Source: an uncultured Lachnospiraceae bacterium | GTDB lineage: Bacteria > Bacillota > Clostridia > Lachnospirales > Lachnospiraceae | Assembly (NCBI GenBank): GCA_902779395.1 | Contig: CACZBK010000007.1 | Coordinates: forward strand, 45,712 to 109,711 | Direction: 5' to 3' | DNA: 64,000 bases | Shown here: piece by piece, positions 45,601 to 54,659 of the stretch | Layout of the letters: every line of letters begins with the position of its first letter | Position numbering within the stretch: position 1 is the first letter of the stretch | The notes under the pieces: model-generated | Seen by the model: the letters and a program-made list of their open reading frames with translations, nothing else | What the model was told of the DNA's origin: nothing | Databases searched by the model: none | Position numbers and translations under genes: made by a program

Positions 45601-48600
45601 TAAGCGGAGAATTGAAAGCAAGCGGTGAAAAAGCAGCGGTGGTTACAAATAAGCTTACTGTAGACGGCGGCAGTATAAGCGCTAATGTCGCTGACAGCAT
45701 CAGTAATGTCATCGATGCAAAAGGTGATGTGGAACTGATCAGCGGAAGCATTACCGCTGTAAACGGAGGCAATAACAAGGCAAACGGAATAACTGCCGGA
45801 GGAAAGGTTACTGTCAAAGACGGTAACATGCTTATCATCAAAACCGACAAAAGCGGTTACGGTCTCAGATCGGGTTCTGCCGGTATAACGGTCGAGGGTG
45901 GAAACCTTGATATTATATGCAAGGACAGCGGCCATGGAATAGAGGAATCCTTCCTGTGTATTAAAGGCGGAACCGTAAATCTGGAGACAGAGGCTTTTTC
46001 AAGTAACGGTTATTACAGTAAAGACGGAAACGATATAAATGTTTTCGGAGGAACGCTGAATGTTAAAAGCAGGCTTACGCCGGCGGTTCTGTGCAGGAAA
46101 TTTGTTACAGGTTTGGGTAATGTAAATATCAGCAGTGGTAACAAGGGTATCAATTGTGCGTTGTTTACTCAGGACGGCGGCAGCGTTAATATAGAAGCCG
46201 GGGATACTGCAATAGACACTGAATACTTTGACATGAAGAGCGGAAAGCTCACCGCTGTAAACAAGGCCGGAAACGGAAAGGCCGCGATAAGATCCCAGAC
46301 AGAGATCGAACTTGGTGAGGAAATAGCAATAATCGAGCCTGAAGGCGGTAAGAAAGCACAGGTTGTTCCGGAAGCCCCCGATCCTGCATTCTACACAATA
46401 GTAGATAACGGTGATATTGCAGCAGACAGCGTAAAGCTTTATGCTCCTTCCAAGTACAATGTGTGGGTTGGTTCTACCCAGGTAACGGATACCAATAAGG
46501 ATGATATCGAGGGCGTAAAAGGCGGAAAGGCAAGCTATGATCCTGACAGTAAAACCCTTATATTTACAGGTGATGTAACGGGCGTGACCGGTCTTGATCC
46601 CGAGTTCAAAGCTCAGATCTATGCAAAAGATCAGGATCTGACAATAAGCGGTAATGCTGTTTTGACCGATGATACTTCGGAATTCGGTATCCGGGTGCAG
46701 GGGATCAATCTGTGCATCAACGGTGATATACAGGCATATGGTAAGTATGCGGGTATCTATGCAACAGATAATATAATGATCGATGGAAATGTGACTGCAT
46801 GCGGAAGTTTTAAGGAAGCTGCTGTCGATTCCTATGCGGGAGATATCTTTTTAAACAGCGGAAAGCTGACAGCACAGGCAGCCGGAGCAGACGGCTTGGC
46901 TGCAGTGATAGGAGACGATATATTCTTAAGCTCCGGTGAGTTTACGGCAGTGCATGAAAATAAGGCTGCCCTGATCGCCAATACCTGTACGATAAATGAT
47001 GTGACTGCAGAAATATCCGGATTTAAAGGAATTGACGTATCTCATCTTACAATAAACGGAGGAGATGTATATGTTAATGCCAAAGATGTGGCGGTAAGCA
47101 GTGCCTATGAGTTTAATATGAACGGCGGTAAGCTCAAAGCCGTTACAGAAGGCGAAAAAGCTGTTTTTGCAAACGGAGGCATTACCATTGCAGCTACACA
47201 CAAGATAAGTGAACCGGAAGGCGGCAAGCTGAGTCCGGACGGAACGACCATCGTGGATGAAGCTGATGCGCCGGCAAAGAGTGTCACCATAGAAAAGGAT
47301 GCATCTGTTATAGATCCTGATGAAGAAAACCTATGGAACCTCTTTACGGAAACTGAGTTCAGCTACGAGATAAGCGCACTGAATGCCGGGACTGAGGTGA
47401 GCAACTTAAATAAAAAATCCGGGAATTTCTATGACGCAAAGCTTAACGGAAGTACCATAAGTGTAACTCTTAAGAGCAACGTTGACCGTAAGAAAGCAGC
47501 TAAGCCCGCCAATACCATACTTGAGTTTAAGCTTGATGACGGAAGCGCAGTAACTTATGTGATGCCTGTGCAGTATGTAAAGCCGGTATTCAGATTAAAT
47601 GTAAATTCCGCAACCATAAAGGACGGTACGGAAACCGAGCTTAAAACAAGGCTGCTCTATAAGACTAAGGCAGGAGTTTTCGAGCCATATGACCTAAGCA
47701 CTGCTGATATCAAATACGGAAGCCAGGATGCAGTGGGTGATAACGAAGGATATATAAGCTTTACCGCAAGCGCTGCAGGCAAAGGCATTAAGCTTTCCGT
47801 TAAGGAAGAAGAATGGGAAAAAGCCATAGAGCTTAAGTTCAACGTTAAGGCTGTTAAGAAGGATGTACTGAGCGTGGATCTGGACGGAGCAAAGGCAGTT
47901 CTTCTTAACACAAATACTCCCGCACAGAAGTATACCTATGATGTAAAGCTTAACGGTAAAACCGTGACGGCAGAAGATAATGTTAAGGCAAGCTGCAAAA
48001 AAGCTGATGGCATTGCGATGATCAACAGTGAGAACAAACTGGAGATAGCACTTCCCGCAAACGCTAAGAAGGGCAGCTATACCGTGGTCCTTGAAAGCGG
48101 CAGCGGCGCAAAGACGAGCGTTAAAGTCAAGGTCAGCGACAAGTCGTTTGACCGTGCCGTCGTTATGAAGATCCGGAGTAAGTATGATGTGGTAACCGGA
48201 CAGAAGATGGTAGTAGTTCCCGTCTTTAAGGATGCTCAGACAGAACTGATAGATGTAAGCAGCCTTACGGCAGATATCAGTGCAGAACTCAACGATGCGG
48301 GAAATATCGAGATCGAATATACCGGTACGGCTCTTAATGCAAAGAATCTTAAGATGGGCAATATAGAGCTTAAGCTTGAACTTGACGGTATGGACGATCA
48401 GAAGATCACTCTTAAGAATGTAAAGGCTAAGAAGAGCACACCCAAGGTAAAGGCCGGCGCGGTAAATCTTACCACTACTGCAGCAGGCGAGATCAAGGGC
48501 TCCGTGAACATCATAAGCACCTGTAAGGACGGTTCCGGAAAGCTCCGTAATATAACGCCCACAGAGGTAAAAATAGTGAATAAGAAGAAAGCCGAAGCGG

Positions 48601-48731
48601 ATGTAAATGCTGCAGATAAGACAGAGATCGATATAAAGAGCATGGATGCAAAGAGCGGCAGTCTTAAGGTTCAGCTTACTTATCAGGGTGGTGTGACTAA
48701 GAAAGTAACGATAAAGATAAAGAAAAAATAA
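42633..48731 (+). CDS. Large secreted repeat protein (2032 aa) with five WVG modules
   Basis: A signal peptide (~1-32, ending KVHAA) is followed by five modules starting near residues 35, 316, 658, 882 and 1276, each with a Y-x-V/L-W/Y-I/V-G strand (YGVWIGDTQFT, YELWVGNTEVN, YPVWIGDTRIT, YGLYIGGLEVT, YNVWVGSTQVT) and a YDP/YNE-type turn. Long runs of short beta strands follow (repeated ITINGGDI-like units), suggesting right-handed beta-helices. Residues ~1563-2032 form a Lys-rich region of several Ig-like domains that differs from the C-terminus of its two neighbours. No wall anchor is visible. ATG 42633 lies 6 nt after AAAGGAGG; an overlapping out-of-frame ATG at 42628 is ignored. It is probably a surface-associated or matrix adhesin. 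Confidence 0.8.
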   Translation: MSKRTKKWLSLIMTFIMIAVSVPLPELKVHAATDYGVWIGDTQFTSEKTIIDGTVKGSAIYNDSTKTLIFDNFEGVSGRYKGSSNIDYLLYSEHDITVTGKAVLDAEYETGEEFLYGFGYAGNVTIDKDADLTVAVPDYAVYSSVSAKTLDVYGKLDLTAHGSNFRDAINVDKVVLNDGCNVKAVADGTWSSAIRATEINIEGGDITAISDKDESTAIYAKNIIINGGNINASAGGVNGSAIGDNTYTENITINGGDITAEGGLYAIHAEKGITLNSRMYFKDPVGGKLSSDNKNVVDKSNEIIKSVHLVKAKSYELWVGNTEVNSENCKDIPGILGGGSASYDPESQTLTFSGNVTGVEELCTNYGSSAYIYNAWDLTIEGDASFDDPNAEMGIQAGGTAASLTIKGNIAVKAKKQALWSMMKLAILGKVDAESTAYDANNAVMAETILIDDGELKVSGNMDSGNVLIANRDLIMYSGSLSVNSLTKSSSADVNSINCKNDLIMYGGRLWAENDHGYAVYADNNIEINGGQTDLKGSSSGAVTLLASNNIKFSGGNINIDSEENIAVQTNNIEISDAQIAIKSKKTGIEATGSFTMDSGVLDIVSEEEQAIRAAVGVTLNTVEVTFPENGKVVGTTVTEEDGTTPAKQVQIKGTVSYPVWIGDTRITAENKDNIELVGGSATYDDITGTLTFTGDVTGINGAYELSGSNKAKIFSADMKGLTISGNASIKDTEAEVGIMSEGGKLTIKGNIEVYGSKSAVHTVKDLSIKGKLTAESADGFAVRSQNNIILEGEGLYAKNTSATAQAVLSDEKLIINSGIFEAESGFAAVEATGGIKAAEGFDITYPDHSRYSTDNKTIEAFDSELGYITAKKVRIEKRDRYGLYIGGLEVTSLNKDNVPGLKSGSASYNEVTKTLVFKGDDAEIDAFLGEYSAGIFSEDELNIEGNVRIDLFDKADHAIRTEGALTISGTVTANSDKYTVWAEDADLLVSGELKASGEKAAVVTNKLTVDGGSISANVADSISNVIDAKGDVELISGSITAVNGGNNKANGITAGGKVTVKDGNMLIIKTDKSGYGLRSGSAGITVEGGNLDIICKDSGHGIEESFLCIKGGTVNLETEAFSSNGYYSKDGNDINVFGGTLNVKSRLTPAVLCRKFVTGLGNVNISSGNKGINCALFTQDGGSVNIEAGDTAIDTEYFDMKSGKLTAVNKAGNGKAAIRSQTEIELGEEIAIIEPEGGKKAQVVPEAPDPAFYTIVDNGDIAADSVKLYAPSKYNVWVGSTQVTDTNKDDIEGVKGGKASYDPDSKTLIFTGDVTGVTGLDPEFKAQIYAKDQDLTISGNAVLTDDTSEFGIRVQGINLCINGDIQAYGKYAGIYATDNIMIDGNVTACGSFKEAAVDSYAGDIFLNSGKLTAQAAGADGLAAVIGDDIFLSSGEFTAVHENKAALIANTCTINDVTAEISGFKGIDVSHLTINGGDVYVNAKDVAVSSAYEFNMNGGKLKAVTEGEKAVFANGGITIAATHKISEPEGGKLSPDGTTIVDEADAPAKSVTIEKDASVIDPDEENLWNLFTETEFSYEISALNAGTEVSNLNKKSGNFYDAKLNGSTISVTLKSNVDRKKAAKPANTILEFKLDDGSAVTYVMPVQYVKPVFRLNVNSATIKDGTETELKTRLLYKTKAGVFEPYDLSTADIKYGSQDAVGDNEGYISFTASAAGKGIKLSVKEEEWEKAIELKFNVKAVKKDVLSVDLDGAKAVLLNTNTPAQKYTYDVKLNGKTVTAEDNVKASCKKADGIAMINSENKLEIALPANAKKGSYTVVLESGSGAKTSVKVKVSDKSFDRAVVMKIRSKYDVVTGQKMVVVPVFKDAQTELIDVSSLTADISAELNDAGNIEIEYTGTALNAKNLKMGNIELKLELDGMDDQKITLKNVKAKKSTPKVKAGAVNLTTTAAGEIKGSVNIISTCKDGSGKLRNITPTEVKIVNKKKAEADVNAADKTEIDIKSMDAKSGSLKVQLTYQGGVTKKVTIKIKKK

Positions 48732-48763
48732 GATATTATTGCAGAAAGAATAATGATAAAAAG

Positions 48764-48793
48764 CGCCCGGCAGCCGAAACTGCCGGGCGTTTT
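48764..48793. terminator. Bidirectional terminator between convergent secreted-protein genes
   Basis: CGCCCGGCAG (48764-48773) pairs perfectly with CTGCCGGGCG (48780-48789) around CCGAAA, flanked by A-rich and T-rich runs, so it serves the 2032-residue gene and the minus-strand 700-residue gene. Confidence 0.92.
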
Positions 48794-48796
48794 AAT

Positions 48797-50899
48797 TTAC
48801 TCTACTTTAACACTTATCGTAATGGTCTTTCCGTCGACTTTTGCGCTAAGCTTGCAGCTGCCCTTATCACGTGCCGTTATGTGTCCCTCTTCGTCCACAA
48901 AGGCGATGTCTGGTTTATTACTGTTAAATATCACTTCCTGCATCAGCGATTCACTGAATTCGATGTCTGTTTCGCCGCCTTTATTCAGTTTGAGTTTGTA
49001 TTTGTTTTTAGAGGGTTTGCCGTCAGCACTGATCCCTTCACCGCCTATGGTGATGTCTTCAGCATAGAAGTCGATGGTATATTCCGTATTGTTGGCGCTG
49101 GCGCTCAATACTGTCTCCCCCGGTGCTTTGGCAGTTACTTTTTTGCCCTTCTTATTCATTTCAGCTATATCTTTGGAGGCGCTCTCCCATTTCTTTATTC
49201 CCTTTATGCTTATTGACTTTGAAGAGCCTACTGCCAGATGCATGGTACGGTTTTTAGCAGTTACGGATTCCTTGACGGATACGGTAGAGCTATATGCTTT
49301 ACCGTTGATATATGCAGTTACTTTAGCTGATCCTTTTCCCACTGCTGTTACCATACCGCTGTCATCCACGGTTGCCACATCGGGTGAAGCGCTGTAGAAG
49401 ATTACCGGAAGATCATCCGGAAGCCCGGTCATTATCTGTTCGGAAGTCTTGCTGCCTGTGTCAAGTTTGATCTTTTTGGCAATATCGGGTTTAACGGCAT
49501 GTATATTTATCGAATAAGTATTATCTCCCTCTCCGCAGCTTATGCTGGTCTCGCCGTCTTTCTTTACCGAAAGCTCACCTTTTTTGCTGATGCTGACTGT
49601 TTTGCTGTCAGATGATCTCCAGCCGCTGCCTATGGTAAATTTTTGTCCCTTTACAAGGTAGAGGTCTTTAGTGGTACCGGGTATGATAGTGGGTAAGGGA
49701 TCCAGAGCGGAACCGCTGCCGTAAATGGGATCCGGCCAGACAGAGATATCGGTCCAGTTGGCATAAAGTGTCATATCAGCGTTTACTTCGGTATTAAAAT
49801 CATATTTGTTAGTGCATGCTGCTTCTGTATACCAGCCGGCGAAAGCAAAGCCGTTATCGACAGGTTCCGGAGGCATGCATACTTTATCGCCTTTACCTAT
49901 TACACGGGGTGGTATGGTACCCAGTCCGTGTCCGTTCAGATCATAGCTTACGGTAACTTTTTCCACACCGGACTTTGCGCCGATCTTTATTTTTTTTACA
50001 GGATCTCCGTTACTGTCGACTATAGCCTGGCCGTTTCTGCCCTCTATCATGACAGGTGCGATCGCAGTGCCTGAAGGCTCTTCTATGAATGAGGGTGAAT
50101 ATATTTCTATAGTAGAGTCCGGTGCAGGGTTTGCCATAATGGCGCCTTCACTGCCTTCTGCTTCTATGGCTGCTCCGTTAATGATCAATGAAGTTGCGCT
50201 CATGATCCCGATCATCGCACCGGTAAGATTCAGCTTTCCGCCTTTGGCCTCTATATCACCATATGTACCGAGTATGCCGATTGATCCACTCTTGATCGTT
50301 ATGTTTCCTCCATCAATATAGAGAGGAATAAATACAGTGTAGATACCTGAATTAACGGCATCTATCTCAAGATCCGCATCTATAGTCAGTGATCTGTTTT
50401 TGTTGCCGATAAAGCTGCTGATGCCGCTGACTATAGCCGAATGAGCGTTTGTTAATCTGGCGCTGCCTTTTATTACAAGAGTTTCCCTGGCGCATATATT
50501 GGCGCTGGTTGAAGGGGCGCCGCCATCTTCTGTCGAAATTTTATCAAGAACGGCATCATTAAGAGTAAGGGTATGGCTTTCGGGATCAAAAGAAACCTTT
50601 CCGTCACCCAGTACATCGTTTTTATTTGTCTCAGTGATCCGTACATCTCCTATCCATACATTATAGGTTGCCGGATCGTTATCGTCTTCGTATTCATCGG
50701 GTGATACATCAAGTCCAAGATCGGAAATGATGCTCTGTGCAAGAGTAGTGGCGTCAGCTGAAGAACCGCTGTCTATGGTGGTGCCGGTATCATCATCTGC
50801 AGCCAGGGCAGCCAGCTGCATACCCGGAGCAGAACCTATGAGCATCATGAAGCTCATGATGATACCAAGAAGTCGTGTTGTGAGTTTGTGTGGTTTCAT
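48797..50899 (-). CDS. Secreted repeat protein (700 aa) with one WVG module, InlB B-repeat and Ig-like C-terminus
   Basis: A signal peptide (~1-32, cleavage near LAALAA) is followed by one module near residue 78 (YNVWIGDVRIT, then FDPESHTLTL), a short beta-helix-like stretch, one InlB B-repeat (~315-380, GFAFAGWYTE) and ~300 C-terminal residues. These align closely with the end of the 1586-residue protein: YLVKGQKF, YSASPDVA, RTMHLAVGSSKSIS, AEDITIGGE and FVDEEGH. It looks like a short paralogue. ATG 50899 lies 6 nt after AAGGAGG; the longer frame to 51043 has no ribosome-binding site and would bury the signal peptide. Confidence 0.8.
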   Translation of the reverse strand: MKPHKLTTRLLGIIMSFMMLIGSAPGMQLAALAADDDTGTTIDSGSSADATTLAQSIISDLGLDVSPDEYEDDNDPATYNVWIGDVRITETNKNDVLGDGKVSFDPESHTLTLNDAVLDKISTEDGGAPSTSANICARETLVIKGSARLTNAHSAIVSGISSFIGNKNRSLTIDADLEIDAVNSGIYTVFIPLYIDGGNITIKSGSIGILGTYGDIEAKGGKLNLTGAMIGIMSATSLIINGAAIEAEGSEGAIMANPAPDSTIEIYSPSFIEEPSGTAIAPVMIEGRNGQAIVDSNGDPVKKIKIGAKSGVEKVTVSYDLNGHGLGTIPPRVIGKGDKVCMPPEPVDNGFAFAGWYTEAACTNKYDFNTEVNADMTLYANWTDISVWPDPIYGSGSALDPLPTIIPGTTKDLYLVKGQKFTIGSGWRSSDSKTVSISKKGELSVKKDGETSISCGEGDNTYSINIHAVKPDIAKKIKLDTGSKTSEQIMTGLPDDLPVIFYSASPDVATVDDSGMVTAVGKGSAKVTAYINGKAYSSTVSVKESVTAKNRTMHLAVGSSKSISIKGIKKWESASKDIAEMNKKGKKVTAKAPGETVLSASANNTEYTIDFYAEDITIGGEGISADGKPSKNKYKLKLNKGGETDIEFSESLMQEVIFNSNKPDIAFVDEEGHITARDKGSCKLSAKVDGKTITISVKVE

Positions 50900-50975
50900 G
50901 CGATACCTCCTTATATTGATGATCTTGTGTGAGATCCTTCGCTCCTTACAGGGTGAATGACGGGATGCGAAGGGA

Positions 50976-51019
50976 ATTCTAAAAAGTACTGTCATAATGT
51001 TATCATCCCGTGAGGGGTA
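50976..51019 (-). promoter_or_regulatory. Weak candidate third operator with -10 box
   Basis: On the minus strand TACCCC (51019-51014) stands 38 nt before TAGAAT (50981-50976); in the two perfect copies TACCCC stands 39 nt before the -10. The second arm is degenerate, and there is no -35. Possible but weak. Confidence 0.3.
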
Positions 51020-51083
51020 TACTCTACCAACACTGCATGTCATTTCTGCACTTTAAATTAGCGGCCCGGAAGGGCTCAAAACC

Positions 51084-51112
51084 TTGCAAAATATGCAAAA
51101 ATGCTTTAGAAT
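51084..51112 (+). promoter_or_regulatory. Promoter of the UDP-glucose dehydrogenase gene
   Basis: TTGCAA (51084-51089), a 17-nt spacer and TAGAAT (51107-51112), 36 nt before the GTG start codon. Confidence 0.75.
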
Positions 51113-51148
51113 ACAGTTTGGTAAAAAACAAAAGCAGGAGGATCGATC

Positions 51149-52492
51149 GTGAAGGTTGCAGTAGTAGGAACAGGATATGTAGGTCTGGTAACAGGTACCT
51201 GTTTTTCCGATATGGGTAATGAAGTATGGTGTGTGGATGTAGATGAAAAGAAGATAGAGCGCCTGAAGGCAGGTGAGATACCCATCTATGAGCCGGGCCT
51301 TACGGAAATGGTCCTTCGGAATTACAGAAAAGCTGCCCTTCATTTTACTACAGATATAAAGGAAGCTCTTGACCGCTGTAATATATGTTTCATCGCGGTG
51401 GGCACACCGATGGGGGAGGACGGCAGCGCAGATCTTCAGTATGTGCTGGCAGTAGCGAAGAGCATAGGCGAGAAGATGAGCCGTCATATGTATGTGGTAG
51501 ATAAATCCACCGTACCTGTAGGTACCGCCGAAAAAGTGCGTGCGTGCATACAGGAGGAGCTTGATAAGAGAGCATCGGACCTTACCTTTGACGTGATAAG
51601 CAATCCGGAATTCTTAAAGGAAGGAACGGCGGTGAACGACTGTATGCGTCCCGACCGCATAGTTATCGGTGTTGATAACGATGATGCCGCGGAGACCATG
51701 AGGGAACTGTACCGTCACTATGTATTAAATACCGACAATTTCATCATAATGGATATTGCCAGCGCCGAGATGACCAAATATGCGGCCAATTCCATGCTGG
51801 CTACAAAGATAAGCTTTATGAACGAGATCTCACGTATCTGCGAAGCGGTAGGTGCGGATGTAAATAAGGTACGTAAGGGAATAGGAAGCGATAAGCGTAT
51901 AGGCTATTCCTTCATCTATCCCGGATGCGGATACGGCGGAAGCTGTTTCCCCAAGGATGTGAAGGCACTGGTGCGCACAGCAGCGGAGAACGGATACGAA
52001 GCGCAGCTTTTAAGTGCGGTAGAGGACGTGAACCATATGCAGAAGCATGTGCTGAGCTGCAAGGTCAAAGAGCATTTCGGCAAAGACCTTAAAGGAAAGA
52101 CCTTTGCAGTATGGGGGCTGGCATTCAAGCCGGATACCGATGATATGAGGGAAGCTTCCGCGATCACGCTGATCAACGACCTTACCGATGCGGGCGCAAA
52201 GATACAGGCTTATGATCCGAAGGCTATGGACGAGGCAAAGAAATGCTATCTCAAGGACAATGATGCCGTAACATATGTAGACGGAAAGTATGAAGCCCTG
52301 AAAGATGCAGATGCGCTTATTCTTGTTACGGAGTGGAAGGAATTCAGAAGCCCTGATTTCGATGAGATCAAGAAGGCATTAAAGACCCCTGTCATCTTTG
52401 ACGGACGCAACATTTACGGGAGCAAAGTTGCCAATAAATACGGTTTCGATTACTACCAGATAGGAGTGAGGGCCAGCAAGGCTTTAGCTTGA
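51149..52492 (+). CDS. UDP-glucose 6-dehydrogenase
   Basis: This 447-residue protein has an N-terminal NAD-binding Rossmann domain ([12 protein letters not shown] near residue 5), a central dimerisation domain and a C-terminal UDP-binding domain. The catalytic Cys266 stands in [10 protein letters not shown]. It oxidises UDP-glucose to UDP-glucuronate using two NAD+, for exopolysaccharide, teichuronic acid or other glycan synthesis. The start is GTG 51149, 7 nt after AGGAGG. It has its own promoter and no glycosyltransferase neighbours, so the glycan it serves is not shown here. Confidence 0.95.
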   Translation: MKVAVVGTGYVGLVTGTCFSDMGNEVWCVDVDEKKIERLKAGEIPIYEPGLTEMVLRNYRKAALHFTTDIKEALDRCNICFIAVGTPMGEDGSADLQYVLAVAKSIGEKMSRHMYVVDKSTVPVGTAEKVRACIQEELDKRASDLTFDVISNPEFLKEGTAVNDCMRPDRIVIGVDNDDAAETMRELYRHYVLNTDNFIIMDIASAEMTKYAANSMLATKISFMNEISRICEAVGADVNKVRKGIGSDKRIGYSFIYPGCGYGGSCFPKDVKALVRTAAENGYEAQLLSAVEDVNHMQKHVLSCKVKEHFGKDLKGKTFAVWGLAFKPDTDDMREASAITLINDLTDAGAKIQAYDPKAMDEAKKCYLKDNDAVTYVDGKYEALKDADALILVTEWKEFRSPDFDEIKKALKTPVIFDGRNIYGSKVANKYGFDYYQIGVRASKALA

Positions 52493-52544
52493 AAAATCGG
52501 GGGAAGTATGAGATACTGTTTGTTGGATAAATCTGAACATTAAT

Positions 52545-52558
52545 CCGGCTTAAGCCGG
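52545..52558. repeat. 14-bp perfect palindrome
   Basis: CCGGCTTAAGCCGG lies 21 nt before the SPFH gene start, close to where its promoter or Shine-Dalgarno region would be. It may be a small hairpin at the 3' end of the dehydrogenase transcript or a regulator site. No T run follows. Confidence 0.4.
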
Positions 52559-52579
52559 CATTATAGAAAGGAGAAGGTT

Positions 52580-53956
52580 ATGGGACTTATTAAGGCAGCA
52601 ATGGGAGCGATCGGAGGTACACTTGCGGATCAGTGGAAAGAGTATTTCTACTGCCCGGCTATCGACCCCGCATATCTTCTTGTTGAAGGACAGAAAAAGG
52701 TTAACGGACGTTCTTCAAACACGAAGGGAGAGGAGAATGTCATCACTAACGGCTCTATAATCGCAGTAGCTGACGGTCAGTGTATGATCATCGTTGATCA
52801 GGGTAAGATCGTTGAAGTAAGTGCAGAGCCCGGTGCTTTCCAGTACGATAATTCCTCATCCCCCAGTATTTTTGCCGGCGGTCTGGGACAGGGCTTCGTT
52901 AACAGTATGAAGGATGCTCTGGACAGGGTTGCATTCGGCGGTATAGCAGCACGTACCCAGAAGGTATATTTCTTCAATCTGCTTGAGATCACCGATAATA
53001 AATTCGGTACGGCTCAGCCTATCGAATTCCGTATAGTAGACAGCAAGGTTGGTCTGGATATGGATACCAGCCTTCGTGTACACGGTACATATTCTTATAA
53101 GATAACTGATCCCCTTCTGTTCTACACCAATGTTTGCGGTAACAGAGAGGGAGCATATCCCAGAGCTAATCTGGACGGAATGTTAAAGGCAGAGTTCGCA
53201 GCTGCTATGCAGAGCGTATTTCCTACCCTTTCCGATCTGGAGCTCCGTCCTAATCAGATCCCTTCACATGTTGATGAGATCACCGAAAGAATGAACGCTA
53301 AGCTTACCGATAAGTGGAGCAAGGGAAGAGGTATTTCCATCGCATCACTGGCTATCGAGAGCGTTACCATTCCCGAAGAGGACAAGAAGGCTCTTCAGGA
53401 TTTCCAGAAGACTGCAGTACTTACCAATCCCAACATGCTCAATGCAGCAAGTGCTCAGGCATACAATCAGGCTATCCAGAATGCAGCAAGCAATTCCGGT
53501 GGTGCTATGATAGGCTTTGCAGGCATGAACATGATGCAGGGAGCTACCGGCGCTATGGGTATGGGACCCCAGAGTTTCGTACAGAATGCACAGGCTCTTC
53601 AGCAGCAGGCTCCTGCCGCAGCACCCGCACCCGCAGCAGCACCCGCTGCAGCAGCTCCTGCTCCTGCAGCAGAAGGCTGGAAGTGCGAATGCGGTCACGA
53701 AGGCAATACCGGTAAATTCTGTGCAGAGTGTGGCAAGCCGAAGCCGGAACCCGCTCCTGCAGCAGAAGGCTGGACCTGTGAATGCGGCGCTGTAAATAAG
53801 GGCAAGTTCTGTGCAGAGTGCGGCAAGCCGAAGCCGGCAGGAGCACCTCTTTACAAGTGCGACAAGTGCGGATGGGAACCCGAGGATCCCAAGAATCCTC
53901 CTAAGTTCTGTCCTCAGTGCGGCGATCCTTTCGGCGATGAGGATAAGGTAGGCTGA
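52580..53956 (+). CDS. SPFH-domain (YdjI-like) protein with three C-terminal zinc ribbons
   Basis: This 458-residue protein has a short N-terminal Gly/Ala helix, an SPFH/band-7 domain (~30-270, with a VIIVDQGKIVEV-like core) and a Met/Gln/Ala-rich linker (~275-370). Three zinc ribbons follow. The first two are near-identical units (PAPAAEGW, then CECG ... FCAECGKPKP), the third is CDKCGW ... FCPQCGDPF. This is the architecture of YdjI-type proteins, proposed to assemble membrane-associated complexes under envelope stress. The duplicated unit reflects a DNA repeat of about 90 bp. GAGAAGG precedes the ATG. It lies 40 bp upstream of the exonuclease gene. Confidence 0.8.
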   Translation: MGLIKAAMGAIGGTLADQWKEYFYCPAIDPAYLLVEGQKKVNGRSSNTKGEENVITNGSIIAVADGQCMIIVDQGKIVEVSAEPGAFQYDNSSSPSIFAGGLGQGFVNSMKDALDRVAFGGIAARTQKVYFFNLLEITDNKFGTAQPIEFRIVDSKVGLDMDTSLRVHGTYSYKITDPLLFYTNVCGNREGAYPRANLDGMLKAEFAAAMQSVFPTLSDLELRPNQIPSHVDEITERMNAKLTDKWSKGRGISIASLAIESVTIPEEDKKALQDFQKTAVLTNPNMLNAASAQAYNQAIQNAASNSGGAMIGFAGMNMMQGATGAMGMGPQSFVQNAQALQQQAPAAAPAPAAAPAAAAPAPAAEGWKCECGHEGNTGKFCAECGKPKPEPAPAAEGWTCECGAVNKGKFCAECGKPKPAGAPLYKCDKCGWEPEDPKNPPKFCPQCGDPFGDEDKVG

Positions 53957-53996
53957 GAAGGAGTTTCCGGCGTAAGCTTTGAAATGAAAGAATAAC

Positions 53997-54659
53997 ATGA
54001 ATTATGTAGTTTTTGACCTCGAGTGGAATCAGCCACAGGACGGCAAGCCTACGGAAAGCCGGAAGCTGGCGTTCGAGATCATAGAGATCGGTGCGGTGAA
54101 GCTGAATGACCGCTTAGCCATTGTAGATAAGTATGATCAGCTGATCCGCCCGCAGGTATACCAGGAAATTAACTGGAGAATTAAAAAGATGCTGGACCTT
54201 AAGAGGGGAGAGTTGTCCACCGGACGGCTCTTCCCTCGGGCCGCATCTGAGTTTCTTGAATGGTGCGGTGAGGATCCGGTATGGTGCACCTGGGGAAGCC
54301 AGGATATAGCGGAGCTTCGCCGCAATATGAAATTTTACGGCATGTCTGATATACCCGATGATGCACCTGTCCCTTATATAAATGTTCAAAAGCTGTATGG
54401 TATCTATATAGGCAATACGGCTCAGAGCAAAGCTCTGGAATCGGCAGTGGATGAACTCAAACTGCCGAAGAATGTGCCTTTTCACAGGGCATATGCGGAT
54501 GCTTATTATACAGCCAAGGTACTTGCGTGCCTTCCGGAAGAAATAAGAAACCGGAATATATGCTATGACAAACCGGCACCGCCGAAGGCGCTCCGGCAGG
54601 GTAAAGGAGGAAGGCGCTTTATCAGGCGGCGTGTGAGGAAAAATAAGAGTGAGCTATGA
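53997..54659 (+). CDS. DEDDh-type 3'-5' exonuclease (KapD/ERI-1-like)
   Basis: This 220-residue protein has an RNase T/DEDDh exonuclease domain: Asp7 and Glu9 in VVFDLEWNQ (motif I), an Asp in the WGSQDIAELRRN stretch (motif II) and HRAYADAYYTAKVLA (motif III, with His and Asp). It probably trims RNA or DNA 3' ends in the cytoplasm. A basic C-terminal tail (residues ~195-220) may bind nucleic acid. Its last 11 bases overlap the start of the next gene, so translation is coupled. Confidence 0.82.
   Translation: MNYVVFDLEWNQPQDGKPTESRKLAFEIIEIGAVKLNDRLAIVDKYDQLIRPQVYQEINWRIKKMLDLKRGELSTGRLFPRAASEFLEWCGEDPVWCTWGSQDIAELRRNMKFYGMSDIPDDAPVPYINVQKLYGIYIGNTAQSKALESAVDELKLPKNVPFHRAYADAYYTAKVLACLPEEIRNRNICYDKPAPPKALRQGKGGRRFIRRRVRKNKSEL

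Noticed and set aside
38400-46200. CRISPR-like or tandem DNA repeats within the secreted protein genes
   Set aside because: The similarity is at protein level between diverged modules; there are no regularly spaced identical DNA repeats.
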